The notes beneath the pieces were generated by a model, which had not been told where the DNA came from, made no database searches, and was given only the letters and a program-made list of their open reading frames with translations. From Emergomyces orientalis (Eukaryota > Ascomycota > Eurotiomycetes > Onygenales > Ajellomycetaceae), in the NCBI GenBank assembly GCA_002110485.1, contig MOWL01000015.1:1-18533 (forward strand): a stretch of 18,533 nucleotides of DNA. The letters are read 5' to 3'. Shown here one piece after another: positions 8,850 to 17,650 of this stretch. The position numbers and the translations under genes were made by a program. Every line of letters begins with the position of its first letter. The first letter of the stretch is position 1.

Positions 8850-9096
8850 ATTAGAGACTCAATATATGTAGATACTATCTTGAATGGCATACACTTCACT
8901 AGAGCAATGATAGATTTAAAGTGTGCTCTCTATGGCATCATCTTCTCACATCTTGCATGAAAATTGAACCTTCAGCATATGAAATTTTCCAGCTGTCTTA
9001 TTGAAGAATTTGATGGTAACTATCAAATGATTGACAAGGTAGCTTGTGCAGTATTGAATATAGAAAAATATCTAACTAAAAGGTTCTACTTCAATT
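8850..9096 (+). pseudogene. decayed retropepsin-like protease of the same LTR element
   Basis: In the frame that follows the gag remnant, the codons give RDSIYVDTILNGIHFTRAMIDL, here cited as the core YVDTILNGIHFTRAMIDL, then a YGIIFSHLA segment and an IEEFDGNYQM segment. This is the layout of aspartic-protease domains in fungal Gypsy polyproteins, where a strand of the type LNG is followed by an ID(x)G/S-like catalytic site. Where a Gly would be expected after the Asp, Lys is found. One TGA (after HLA) sits where an Arg is likely. Homology ends at about 9096, where the LINE fragment begins. Confidence 0.6.
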
Positions 9097-9097
9097 G

Positions 9098-10390
9098 ATA
9101 AATATTTATAATGAAAAATCACTGAAAGTAAATGATAATTCATGGACAATTGACAGAGAACTGCTGAATTTAAGTCCAGAAAAAAATACTATTATATGTG
9201 ATAATTTCAATGCACATCATATATGATGGAATTCTGAATGTGATTATTCAATAAGATCAGAGAAAATAGTAGAGTGAGCTCTACAACATGAATTAGATAT
9301 TATAAATGAAACTGATAGACAGACCTTCTTTAGAAACAACTTAATGAAGAAATCAATTATAGACTTAATCTTTCTATCAAAAAATTTGATTGAAAACAAG
9401 ATCTATAATTGATTTATTAATTCAGAAAAAACATCAGAATCTGCTCATGAAGTTATTCAATTTAATATTGAAATTGATGAAAAGAAAACATGTGAGAATT
9501 CTCTACTATTAAATTAATATAATTTTGAAAAAGCTGAATGGTCTGAAATTGATAAGAGAATTGAAGAGTTAAAATTTGAAAAAAAAGAAGAATTATCAAA
9601 TTGAAATGAAAAGATAATAATAACAGATATAATATTAAAAAGTAGAACTAATATAATAACTGAAATTATATTAGAAAGCATTAAAAACTTTATATCAAAG
9701 AAAAAGCTCTCAGAATTCTCAAAATCTTGATGATCAGAAGAAATAACAGAAAAAATAAAGAATCTAGCAAAAATAAAAAAAGAATGAAAAGAGAATATCA
9801 TATCTTATGAAGAATATAAAAGAATAAGAAATGAATATTTCACATTAATTAAAAAAGCTAAAACTAGCTGCTGGAATAAATTTCTTGAGAATGCACAGGA
9901 AAAAGAAATATTTAAAGCTTTTAAATATACAAAGTCTAAATCTGTTGCAAAGCTTCCATCTCTAAAATATAAAATAGAAAATGAGGAATATATTGCTCAT
10001 TCTTTTGAACAAAAATGTCAGGCTTTTATGAAAATTCTATTTCAAAAACCACCTCAATCTGAACAATATAGTTCAATAAGTGAATATATTGAAGATTCAA
10101 GATGGGCTTGGCCAGATCTATCTAGAAATGAACTTGAAACTGCTGTTTTTACAAGTTCTACAAAAACAGCTGCAGGACCTGATACTATAAATCATTTAAT
10201 CATTCAAAAAATCATTCATTCTCTGAAAAATGAATTATTTGAATTATTCTCTCAACTAATGAAGAATGAGTATCACTCTGAATGCTGGAGACAAGCAACT
10301 GGTATAGTTCTTGCAAAACCAAATAGAAAAGCTACTATGCCAAAGTCTTATAGAATTATATCCAGCCATCTAACTGATTCTTTTGGTATA
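9098..10390 (+). pseudogene. LINE (non-LTR) ORF2 fragment: endonuclease C-part to start of reverse transcriptase
   Basis: A single frame runs about 1.3 kb with eight stops, seven TGA and one TAA. It opens with INIYNEKS and shows the AP-endonuclease signature CDNFNAHH with WNSE following (usual form GDFNAHH), then IIDLIFLSKNL and a degenerate SAHEVIQ where SDH(x)(x)I is usual. A linker of charged helices follows. The reverse transcriptase begins with TAAGPDTINHLIIQKI and CWRQATGIVLAKPNRKATMPKSYRIIS, the latter here a continuous run in 10283-10365. The endonuclease N-terminus, the FADD catalytic box and everything after are missing. The part from 10028 to 10390 has no stops and keeps TGG for Trp, so it looks less mutated. 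The piece abuts the LTR-element protease at about 9097 and unknown DNA at about 10390. Confidence 0.78.
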
Positions 10391-11610
10391 TACCCCCCGA
10401 ACCAGCCCAATTCCTCGAATTAGAAGACGAAAAGACATTCATTTGAAAGCTCTTGTTTGAGAAAGCAATTTATTCACTTTTTATTAAAATTGAGCGTGAG
10501 TTGATGAAGCTATTGAGAAAAACATGTTTGCAATCTCTAAGAGAAAAGAAAATCACACTTCATCACATAACTTCATCAGTTTCGGCCCAATTTACATAGA
10601 ATTTTGATAGAAGCTAGAACAAACCAGATATTATAACTGTCTCAATTTTGAATTCATTCCGACCATCTCTTTCTGAACAATTCATTGTCAAAATCTGTGT
10701 GAAAACTCTGATTGATTTCCATGTTTCTTTGCACCAGTGTCAAGTCTTTTCCCTGTACCGCCCTACCTCGCCCGGCAGAAAAGTGACAAAAAAATACCTC
10801 AGCACAGATCACACGTGATCTACTCTTCAATCAGAAATTCCCTGAAACCTACCCTCTCTACAAAATGGAACAAGAAAAAGTGGAAATATCAGTGTTTAAA
10901 AAATAGCTTGGTCCCTGCAAGTAATATATATACATACTTGTATATATATATATTATTATATAAGAAAATAGTACAGATTTAGTCTGTTGATTCTTCATTT
11001 GCATACTCATCTGTGTGACTTAATAAATTACATTTATTAAGAGCTATCTAGTAAAATATATGAGATTCATTTGAATAGAAAAGAAAATCTATTCAGTATT
11101 AATTCATATTGATATTTCAGGAATACAATCTTGATTTGAGGTGGGGCCTATTTCAAGCAGAAATTTTGAGAAGCTTTTTAAATTGAAAAAGACAAAATTT
11201 GCAAGAGTTAGAGTGTTTTTCTTGATTTAGCTCTGAGTAAATAAATCAAGAAAATTCTACACAAATTTATATTTCTTTACTTCAGTGACTAATTCAGTTT
11301 TTGAAAATAATCTCAATTTTGAGCTGCATACTTGATATGTGGGGAGAAATTTAGAATATTGAATATTTCTGAATAGTTTTTATCAATTTCTCTGTAAAAA
11401 ATTGATTTATTTTGTCAATTTTTCTCTTAAAAACTGTCATTTCAACTGAATAACTTGTTATTTATTGAAATCAAATCTTTTCTTTTCACTTTGTAGCACA
11501 AGAAAGAAGTCTGTGAAGATTTAATTGATTTATCTCTAAAAATCAATATCAGTTTATTAGATTCTCTAGAAAAATCTAATCTAGTTACTATCACTAGTAG
11601 AAAAAATAGT
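10391..11610. other. AT-rich DNA without recognisable genes
   Basis: After the LINE breaks off, a C-rich start (TATACCCCCCGAACCAGCCC) leads into about 1.2 kb that I cannot assign. Two similar motifs, GCCCAATTCCTCGAATT near 10406 and GCCCAATTTACATAGAATT near 10584, lie in the same direction. A less mutated patch is seen at 10735-10860. An AT-rich microsatellite (TA repeats) lies at about 10925-10970. Short hairpins are AGATCAC-AC-GTGATCT near 10806 and ATTAGATT/AATCTAAT at 11556-11580. No coding frame longer than about 80 codons looks real. Confidence 0.5.
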
Positions 11611-11616
11611 CTGAAT

Positions 11617-11828
11617 TATGTCAAATTCACCTGCTTCTGTAAATATGATGTCATCAATTTGAGAAAATGATATTTTTCTTGAAAAAATCCCTGATATAGA
11701 ACTTATAAAAAAAAGAAAAAAAGAGCAACTGCAACAGAAAATGAATGATATTGAAAATCTTCAGAAAGTAGCTGAAATTCTGAAGAATCAATGCATTCAA
11801 GAGCAAGATGATAAAGTAGTAAACAATC
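11617..11828 (+). pseudogene. N-terminal fragment of a second gag-like ORF
   Basis: The plus strand reads MSNSPASVNMMSSI, one TGA, ENDIFLEKIPDIELIKKR, then a Gln-rich helix (KEQLQQKMNDIENLQKVAEI) and stops matching anything after NN at about 11828, where the DNA turns GC-rich. Its acidic start plus coiled coil recalls the start of the decayed gag at 7592-7750, so it is probably the beginning of a related LTR element cut off by a rearrangement or insertion. Identification rests on style and composition, not on a signature motif. Confidence 0.45.
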
Positions 11829-12480
11829 GGACGGTGAGTACGCGGCCACATCCGGCCCCTCCCCCTCGCTGCGCTTCCCGAACGGGCATGGCCTGGTCTC
11901 CGCCGGCCCCGTCCATTGGCCGCGTCGGCCCTGCCGTCGCCCCTTCGGGTTTGGCGCCCCTCCACCTCGCCGCTTGGAGTTACATCATCGACTCGTACGG
12001 ACTTGGTTCCAAAAATCTATATAAGATCGCTCCTCTTCCCTCTTCGCCCACGCACCTTCCGTCTTCCCAATTTTCCTCCTCTCGTCTCACTCTTCCCGTC
12101 CCCATTCCCCTTCCCTCTTCCCCTTCCCTCTTTCTCCCCTTCTCAGCCTGCCGCAATATCTGCCGATCTCCCTTGCCGGACCGTTTCGCCATTGCGTCCC
12201 CCCCCCAACCCCCATCCCCTTCCAAACCTCCCCTGCAGCCCCGACCCTTGCCCTTTTTTCAACCTTCTTGGAAGGCCAGGCCATGTAGATCTAAAGATCA
12301 AAATTACACTACTCCCCTTCTCGAGGACAATAGGCGCTACTCGCCGGATATTTCACTCACCCACCCCGTGTCTCTCTTGCTCATCGACATCTTCCCTTTC
12401 GGTCGCTCTGCTCTGGCTTACCCTGTTAGTCCTGTGATACATTTCACATTTGCTTCACCCTTCTCCTCTTTCCGTTTGGA
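11829..12480 (+). promoter_or_regulatory. GC-rich border and TATA plus CT-rich promoter-like stretch
   Basis: At 11828/11829 composition changes within a few bases from AT-rich to GC-rich with frequent CpG and CpC. TATATAAG at 12018-12025 is followed by about 250 bases of pyrimidine-rich DNA (12030-12280), a layout typical of promoters of filamentous fungi and of some LTRs. I see no convincing coding frame driven by it: the plus-strand frame open from 11741 to 12580 crosses from the decayed gag into this stretch and is low in complexity. It could be a solo LTR or a relict promoter. Confidence 0.4.
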
Positions 12481-12489
12481 CTACGATTC

Positions 12490-12960
12490 GGTGCACGTTA
12501 TGCCATTGACCAATGGCGAAAATCCCTCATGTCGGCGGAATCCGAGATTGCGTGGATGTAACATCCTGCCGACGGCGTAGCGAGATTGGGCTGGACACTG
12601 CGGTGCAACGTGGGGAGGGGTGCGCCTGCAATTGTCGGCGCAGACCCGTTATGCCGTTGACTTGACCAATGGCGAAAATCCCTCACGACGGCGAAACCCG
12701 AGATTGCTATGGTCCAGCATCCCGCTCGCGGCGTAGCGACTCTCGGTTGGACACTGGGGTGTAGCATGGGAGGCTTGTTTACAATTACGGGTGCACGCTC
12801 GTTGTGCTCTTGGCCAATAGCAAAAATCCCTCATTCCGGCGAAATTTGAGATTACGTGGACCCGAAGAGCCCCCCTTCCCCTCCCTTGCAACGCAGCGAG
12901 ATTACGAGGAACATGACAGGACGCTACCAGGTGGCGTGGGAGGGTGTGGACGCAAAATAC
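12490..12960 (+). repeat. imperfect tandem repeat, about 150-bp unit, three copies
   Basis: The core AATCCCTCA with flanking (G/A)CCAATGGCGAA upstream and CGGCGAAA(C/T)CCGAGATT-like sequence downstream occurs at 12521, 12677 and 12825, giving spacings of 156 and 148. Further along each unit are GGCGTAGCGA, TGGACACTG and a GTGGGAGG/CATGGGAGG motif followed by a CAATT. A partial unit trails off near 12950. Minus-strand frames here repeat the same short peptides because of the repeat and are unlikely to be genes. Confidence 0.75.
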
Positions 12961-13577
12961 CGCCTTCGCTGAGCCTCCAGCTGGCATCGATGATTGTATT
13001 GGCTGCTCTGAAATGTTGGCCCTGGGATCCATGTACTCGAGCACGGTATTCCGTCCTCGCATCGTGTGCTACGCCCAGGCCCACGACTCCGGTGATTGGC
13101 GAGGGACGTCGGCAGATTTGACCCTGAGCTGCTTGCAGCTGAGGGGCCGTCCTCCTGTATGATCCAACGGCGTCGGCGCCCAGCACATTGTGCGTTCATC
13201 TTCGTTGGATTACGCAGGCTTGTCTGGCTCGTTTCCGGGTGTGTGGTCGACGGTGAACTTTCGATGGTCCTTATCTCAGGCCTGGTCAAGAGTGTGGTCC
13301 GGAGGAACCCTGGCTCGAACATTACATTCGTGTGTTGCATGGCGATCGATTACCGTTTTGCAGCTGGTTCCCGGTGCTAAGAGGAGGCGAGGCGTTTTCC
13401 GAAGATGCTGGGATCTATCCACGAGATTTTCCTGAACTCTGGACACTCTGACGATGGAGGAGCTTTTCCAGTTTGTCCTTAAAAGCGCTGGATTTTCCCC
13501 TCCCAAAAGCATCCGTCGCAGAACAAGAATCAAGGCTTTCAAGGCGTCCCCGAAACCCAAAATCAGAGAGCAAAGCC
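12961..13577. other. normal-GC DNA without a recognised gene
   Basis: Frames of up to about 138 codons overlap on both strands, none with a motif I know. The end of this stretch probably holds the promoter and 5' leader of the chromodomain gene. A short frame starting with ATG at 13454 overlaps the leader in another frame and could be an upstream ORF. Confidence 0.4.
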
Positions 13578-14781
13578 ATGGCCGCAGTCACCATGGACAA
13601 CATCCAATTCTATCAACCTCCAAATCCCACGAGTGCAACCGAGCTGCAAAGCCCGGAACTCCCCGCACTCCCCGCACTCTCCACATTCCCTAAACCCCCA
13701 GCACATAGATCCAACCCTTCCAGCGACACTTTCGCTCCCTTATTATGTCCCTCGCAGCAGCTCAGATACCCTTTGCCTCCCCGCTTGTTCCCCTCTGTTA
13801 CATCTCCCATCTCTTCTCGCCCTGCAGCCCAACGGCCCCAGCCACCCGAAACTCCAGAAAATGACTTTGACAGGATTTTGGAGGAGTTCTCGTCGGACGA
13901 CGGGCCCCAACCACTCGGCGGGAACCGCAGGAACGCCGACGAGCGTCCCACCATCCCTTCCAGGTCGAACATGAGCGGTTTTGCCAGCGACCGCTTTGGT
14001 ATGCCTGTCAAGGCGGATACGTCTGTGGAAAGTGCCACTGAAGCCCGCCTTCGCACATGCCGGTCGGGTGGAAGTAGAGGTCTGTCTCTTGACTCGCTCA
14101 CGATACATCTTTTCCATCCGCTAACCTCGGCCCTATTTCAGATGGCCCCATTGTGGTAGATGGTTCGACGGAGATAGGCCACGGTGGTGAACCGACAAGC
14201 GAGTCTGCAGGTGGACAGACTTCCCCGCCACCGCTGCCTGCGTGTCAGGCGCCCATCCATCAAAGTAACGAACTAGACAGGATGGTCGATGATGGTGGAG
14301 CCTCGTTGACTCCCCGAGAAGTTCCAGGTCAGCTTCCCGCCAGCTTCAATTTACCGTCCCGCGTTCTCCCGCTGATCTTCTACATGCAGAAACCCCTCCC
14401 CTTCTTACCGTGGATGAAGGGGTTACTTCCGCCGACGCATCCCACGTCGACGTCTCTCCACATCCAGGGGGTCGGCCTCAAATCTCGGTTGGCCGCGCCG
14501 GTGCGACACAGGAGTGGCGGGTCAAAAGGATACTAGATTCTCGGATCCGCATGTGGGAGGGCAAGCCGCTCCTGGAGTACCGCGTCGCATGGTGGCCTAC
14601 TTGGCAACCGCAAAGCGATCTGATCCCGGGCTGTGAGGAGCTGGTCAAAAACTTCCATGCAGAGTGGAAGGATGAGCGGCCTTCACCGACGACTCTGGCG
14701 GGCCGCATGCGTTTCAAGCAGAAAAGGGGATCGCGCAGGGATGGTGGACGCAAGATTGTAAAATCAAAATCAATTAGTTAG
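13578..14781 (+). CDS. chromodomain protein, three exons
   Basis: Proposed exons 13578-14079, 14142-14327 and 14390-14781 (1080 nt, 359 aa plus stop). The start ATG lies in AAAGCCATGG, close to the ideal context. Intron 1 has its branch site GCTAACC and acceptor TTTCAG|AT; its donor may be at 14080 or 14074, and both keep the frame. Intron 2 is CCAG|GTCAGC to ATGCAG|AA, 62 nt. Exons meet at matching phase 1 each time, which supports the model. Most of the protein is Pro- and Ser-rich and probably disordered, with an acidic patch ILEEFSSDDGP. The last exon has a chromodomain at 14512-14667: EWRVKRILDSRI, LEYRVAWWPTWQPQSDLI, ELVKNFHAEW. Chromodomains usually bind methylated histone tails. The loop between the second and third strands is shorter than in HP1-type domains. 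A basic tail follows. The target and role are unknown. Confidence 0.72.
14080..14141 (+). other. intron 1 of the chromodomain gene
   Basis: Donor G|GTCTGT (or GTAGAG at 14074), branch-like GCTAACC at about 14120, acceptor TATTTCAG ending at 14141. Exon 1 leaves one base, and the next exon needs one, so the frame continues into GGCCCCATT. The donor is weak and not decided. Confidence 0.6.
14328..14389 (+). other. intron 2 of the chromodomain gene
   Basis: AG|GTCAGC donor, CTGAT-like branch near 14372, ACATGCAG acceptor, length 62. Splicing moves the reading frame from the exon-2 frame (codon phase of 14153) into the frame that carries the chromodomain. Confidence 0.7.
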
Positions 14782-15276
14782 AATGTTTTTCTGTGTAACA
14801 TGCCAATATGAATTTCGGTTCTGACTTGTTCCGTACTTTTGCCTGTCTTAACTGTCTGCTTGTTTGCTTTGGATCCCTTTGTTTGATCTTTTGCTTGCTT
14901 GGCATATTTGATTCCGGCCCACGAGCTCCATTGACATCGCCTATCACATTACAGCCCATAGTTCTATCATGCCTGCCCATGGGCCCATGGTATGGTACTT
15001 TCTTTGTGTGTGTTCCTTTGTCTGTGTCTTTGTTTGCTTGGGTTCCCCCTCCTTTCTTTGTCTCTCGCTTTTGGGTTTTTCTTCGACCCATTTCCGTTTC
15101 GTCTATCCTGTCTAGATCCGGAGAGAAGTATAAAAGCCTCCTCGGTTCTGGTATCTATATGTATATTCTTAAACCGTAATATATCATACACCGCAAATCG
15201 TCAAGAAATTCGCACCTCAGCAGAAACCCCGTCGCTCTTCTCACCTGCAAGAGGAAGTTTTAAAGCATTCACCGCA
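14782..15276. other. intergenic DNA, T-rich
   Basis: This follows the chromodomain gene and probably includes its 3' end. It is T-rich on the plus strand. A 14-base perfect palindrome CCATGGGCCCATGG lies at 14977-14990. Overlapping frames on both strands are hydrophobic or basic low-complexity translations with no motif. Confidence 0.5.
15129..15136 (+). promoter_or_regulatory. TATA box, TATAAAAG
   Basis: A consensus TATA element about 140 bases upstream of the ATG at 15277, suggesting a real promoter for the small coding region there. Confidence 0.5.
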
Positions 15277-15468
15277 ATGCCGAATGCCAACCATGGGGCG
15301 CGAAGATCTTCATCAACCGTCTCAGACATCAAGGGCGGCGGCAATACGTCTCGGCGAGACGAAATCATGGAGATCCATAGCCAGGCGCTTGAAATGATTG
15401 AAATACTTGAGCGAATGTCCACGATACTCGAGGCGAATATGATGCTGTCGATCTACGGGCCTCTGTGA
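15277..15468 (+). CDS. small unidentified protein, frame probably broken
   Basis: ATG at 15277, 63 codons, with a Ser/Gly-rich start and a helix with regular Met, Ile and Leu (EIHSQALEMIEILERMSTIL). Near 15431 the coding-like character moves to another frame (GEYDAVDLRASVKEDRDAAR), which is open to a good splice donor CCG|GTAAGC at 15507. A branch site GCTGAC at 15541 and an acceptor TTCAG at 15553 follow. After it one frame reads RYVENKYKERRLGECDYYR up to about 15670, but its phase does not match cleanly. So this looks like a two-exon gene with one or more indels. I do not recognise the family. Confidence 0.4.
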   Translation: MPNANHGARRSSSTVSDIKGGGNTSRRDEIMEIHSQALEMIEILERMSTILEANMMLSIYGPL

Positions 15469-15679
15469 AAGAAGATCGGGATGCAGCGCGGAACATTCGA
15501 GTGCCGGTAAGCATTATTTCCATATACAGTGGGCTTTATTGCTGACCGTTCAGCAAGGTACGTCGAGAATAAGTACAAGGAACGCAGGTTAGGGGAATGT
15601 GATTATTACCGACTATGTACATCTACGATTCAAAACGAACTAGTTATTTGTGGTGCTAATAGGATATAAGGTCATACGG

Positions 15680-16128
15680 TTACTTCTCGGTTCACTACCG
15701 TGGCTGCAGTTTATCATAACGTGCGTTAAAAAGCTTCTGAAAACCAACATACCTTTGGACTGCGGCCACCTCCAGGATATTTATTAGTGTTCAAACATAT
15801 TCCCCTTTTTTTCATTGAGAACATACAATATTTGCTGGGGCCTATATTTCATCCCTGTGATCATTTAGCGATTTAGTAAGCCGACTTAAGTGGAGTGGAC
15901 ATACTCGCCACGAACAAGAGCAATCATTAATTCTATTTAGTATCAATTAGAGCTCAACTATCATCACCTCAATGTAGGATCATATAACTTATTTGGGCCT
16001 TGCGGCATTCCAACAATCTCATAAGTACACCTCGTATGACTTTCCAGAAAATCAATCTCTTCGTCAAAGATGCTATATTAAAAGACAAAATAAAGAGAAA
16101 TTCACGCTACCAATACACAGAATCTTTA
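15680..16128. other. intergenic DNA, nothing recognised
   Basis: Moderately AT-rich DNA between the small gene and the 3' end of the kinase pseudogene. No motif-bearing ORF, RNA gene or repeat is evident. Two short overlapping frames near 16000 run into the end of the kinase on the opposite strand. Confidence 0.5.
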
Positions 16129-16475
16129 CTAGTTTACAGCATTTGGGTTATCCTGTGCATCTTGAAGTGTGTCAATCATGTTCCGGGATAGTTTGAAATT
16201 TGGTTTCTTCCACCGTCCGCCGCCTGGAAAGACAAGGCGCCGTAATCGATTGACGCAAGGGATAAAAGATTGATAATATGGAGTAAAATGGTCTTCTGCG
16301 ATTCGAAGAAAATCCCCTTCATCTGCCACAATTCCTTTCTTAGCATGGGCCAGCTCTTCTGTATCCATATAATTCCATTTCTCAAACTGCTTCACCACTC
16401 TTCCCTTTCCTGGACCTTCATAGTGAATGCATATCCAGAAAAGAACCCAGAAGAACGACTCCAGATCATGCATGA
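16129..16475 (-). pseudogene. FunK1 C-lobe segment
   Basis: Begins FMHDLESFFWVLFWICIHY, the strongly conserved FunK1 C-lobe motif, followed by KWNYMDTEELAHAKKGIV, FTPYYQSFIPCVNRLRR and VFPGGGRWKK, and ends at a stop at 16129. The frame is open upstream to 16557, but that extra part is the wrong frame of the activation region, which reads LIDLDLAIKV (a DLD in place of DFG) and GARGKTGTRAFMAIG in the neighbouring frame, with shifts at the A4 runs 16595-16598 and 16475-16478. Confidence 0.78.
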
Positions 16476-16636
16476 AAACAATGCTTTTCGCCGTACAACA
16501 CACCGATGGCCATGAACGCTCTGGTGCCCGTTTTGCCCCGCGCGCCGGAAGACCCATCCCGTTCTACCTTGATTGCCAGGTCAAGGTCGATCAGAAAAGG
16601 CAGGCCATGATGGGTTGTCCTTGTCCTCATTCACCA

Positions 16637-17626
16637 TCAGGTTCCGGGGGGAAATGTCGCATTGGATGAGGCCAGCCTCATCATGGAGCGACATGTATCC
16701 TTCAATACAGCCAGCCAGCCCAGTGAGAAGTGTAGTCTTCGAACTACTCTCATAGATTGGTTTCCCGTAATCCCGGATAACGACACGGCGGTGAACTCGA
16801 TTGAATGGGGCTGAGCCGCCTGCAGATTTGGACGGAGAACTTGACTGGGTACGTTTACTTGGGGAGGAGGAAATGCCGTGTCTACGCAGTCAGAGGATCG
16901 CTTCTGGCCGGCGGTGCCGCCCTGGCTCTTTTTTCCTCTTTGAGACCTACTACGCCGCACTTTCACCTTAAAGCCACCCTTCTCATCTTTTGAAATCGTA
17001 ATACTGAGGCCCTTTCGGATAGTCAAGACATCATCATCCTTGTCGTCAATGCGAACGGTCTCGTGGTGATAATACCTCGCGACATTCTTGACCCCCTTCA
17101 CCATCGCTTCTCGCAACGACTCTCCTTCCTCGGTGCGTTCCGGATACTGCCAGGAGTCCTTGACAACCAGCGGCGTCCGTGATTTGTCTGTCTCACAGTA
17201 TACCTTCCAGCAGGTTGTGGCTCGTCCGGCAACACAGCGTGCTCGTCCAACAATCCCGTCGATGATCAGCCGTTCCTTCGTACCGTTCCTATCAATTTCA
17301 ATATACCGTTCGGTCCCGGTCGCGACGATGGTAGGATCAAACCCAAGCTGTTTCCGGCTCATCAAGAGGAATCCAAGGATAACAGACACAAATCGAAGGC
17401 CGTCCCGGTTGATGTTGAATTCCTCCGACGCTATTCCGCCCAGGCGGTCAAAGTTCCACAGTCGTAGGAACGGCCCGCAGAGGGTGAATCCGAGCACGAA
17501 ACGACGGGTGTCCTGCGCAGCGAGGACCTCTCGGGCGTACCTGCCAAGATCCAACCATGCACTGGATTTCCTGTCGTATTTCGGGTCGTTCTTCCCCCTG
17601 GTACCAGGATTTGTGACCAGTGACAT
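16637..17626 (-). pseudogene. FunK1 central segment with kinase N-lobe
   Basis: From SSAWLDLGRYAREVLAAQ the family pattern is clear: RRFVLGFTLCGPFLRLW, DRLGGIAS, LGFDPTIV, then the kinase N-lobe with TCWKVY and the ATP-site lysine candidate in PLVVKDSWQYPER, and RYYHHETV. The bridging piece DSKCHWSQILVPGG (about 17637-17598) is in another frame. Toward the C-terminus the frame is lost near 16860; the catalytic region CDISPRNLMVNED at about 16661-16623 reads in a different frame from the one carrying this ORF to its stop at 16637. Confidence 0.75.
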
Positions 17627-17650
17627 TTGGAGTCCACTGTGGCCGTCAGA

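Larger units (their letters stand above)
7250..11828 (+). mobile_element. AT-rich block of decayed, nested retroelements
   Basis: From about 7250 to the abrupt border at 11828 the DNA is AT-rich and is filled with plus-strand remnants of at least two retroelement types: gag and protease of an LTR element, a LINE piece, and a further gag start. Large parts nearly lack CpC, GpG and CpG while CpA and GpC are common. Counting by hand in 8041-8580, I find CpC 1, GpG 1, CpG 1, GpC 12, CpA 30. The reading frames are traceable but full of stops. This points to directed C-to-T mutation of repeats rather than random drift. Confidence 0.8.

Noticed and set aside
7592..10390. TGA read as Trp, that is, mitochondrial or altered genetic code in the AT-rich block
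   Set aside because: TAA and TAG also interrupt the frames, TGG is used for Trp in 10028-10390, CpC/GpG depletion explains TGG to TGA, and the content is nuclear retroelements.
10391..10600. C-rich start and repeated GCCCAATT motifs as the terminal inverted repeat of a DNA transposon
   Set aside because: I found no matching inverted end (GGGGGGTATA or TTGGGC) downstream and no transposase frame.
11741..12580. 279-codon plus-strand ORF
   Set aside because: It starts in decayed gag and crosses a sharp composition border into Pro/Ser-rich CT-tract translation; no domain.
12498..13340. Minus-strand ORFs of 89 to 138 codons
   Set aside because: They translate the 150-bp repeat and adjoining GC-rich DNA, repeat the same short peptides, and overlap each other in different frames.
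14977..14990. Perfect 14-bp palindrome CCATGGGCCCATGG
   Set aside because: Isolated in non-coding DNA with no partner site or gene context; may be chance.
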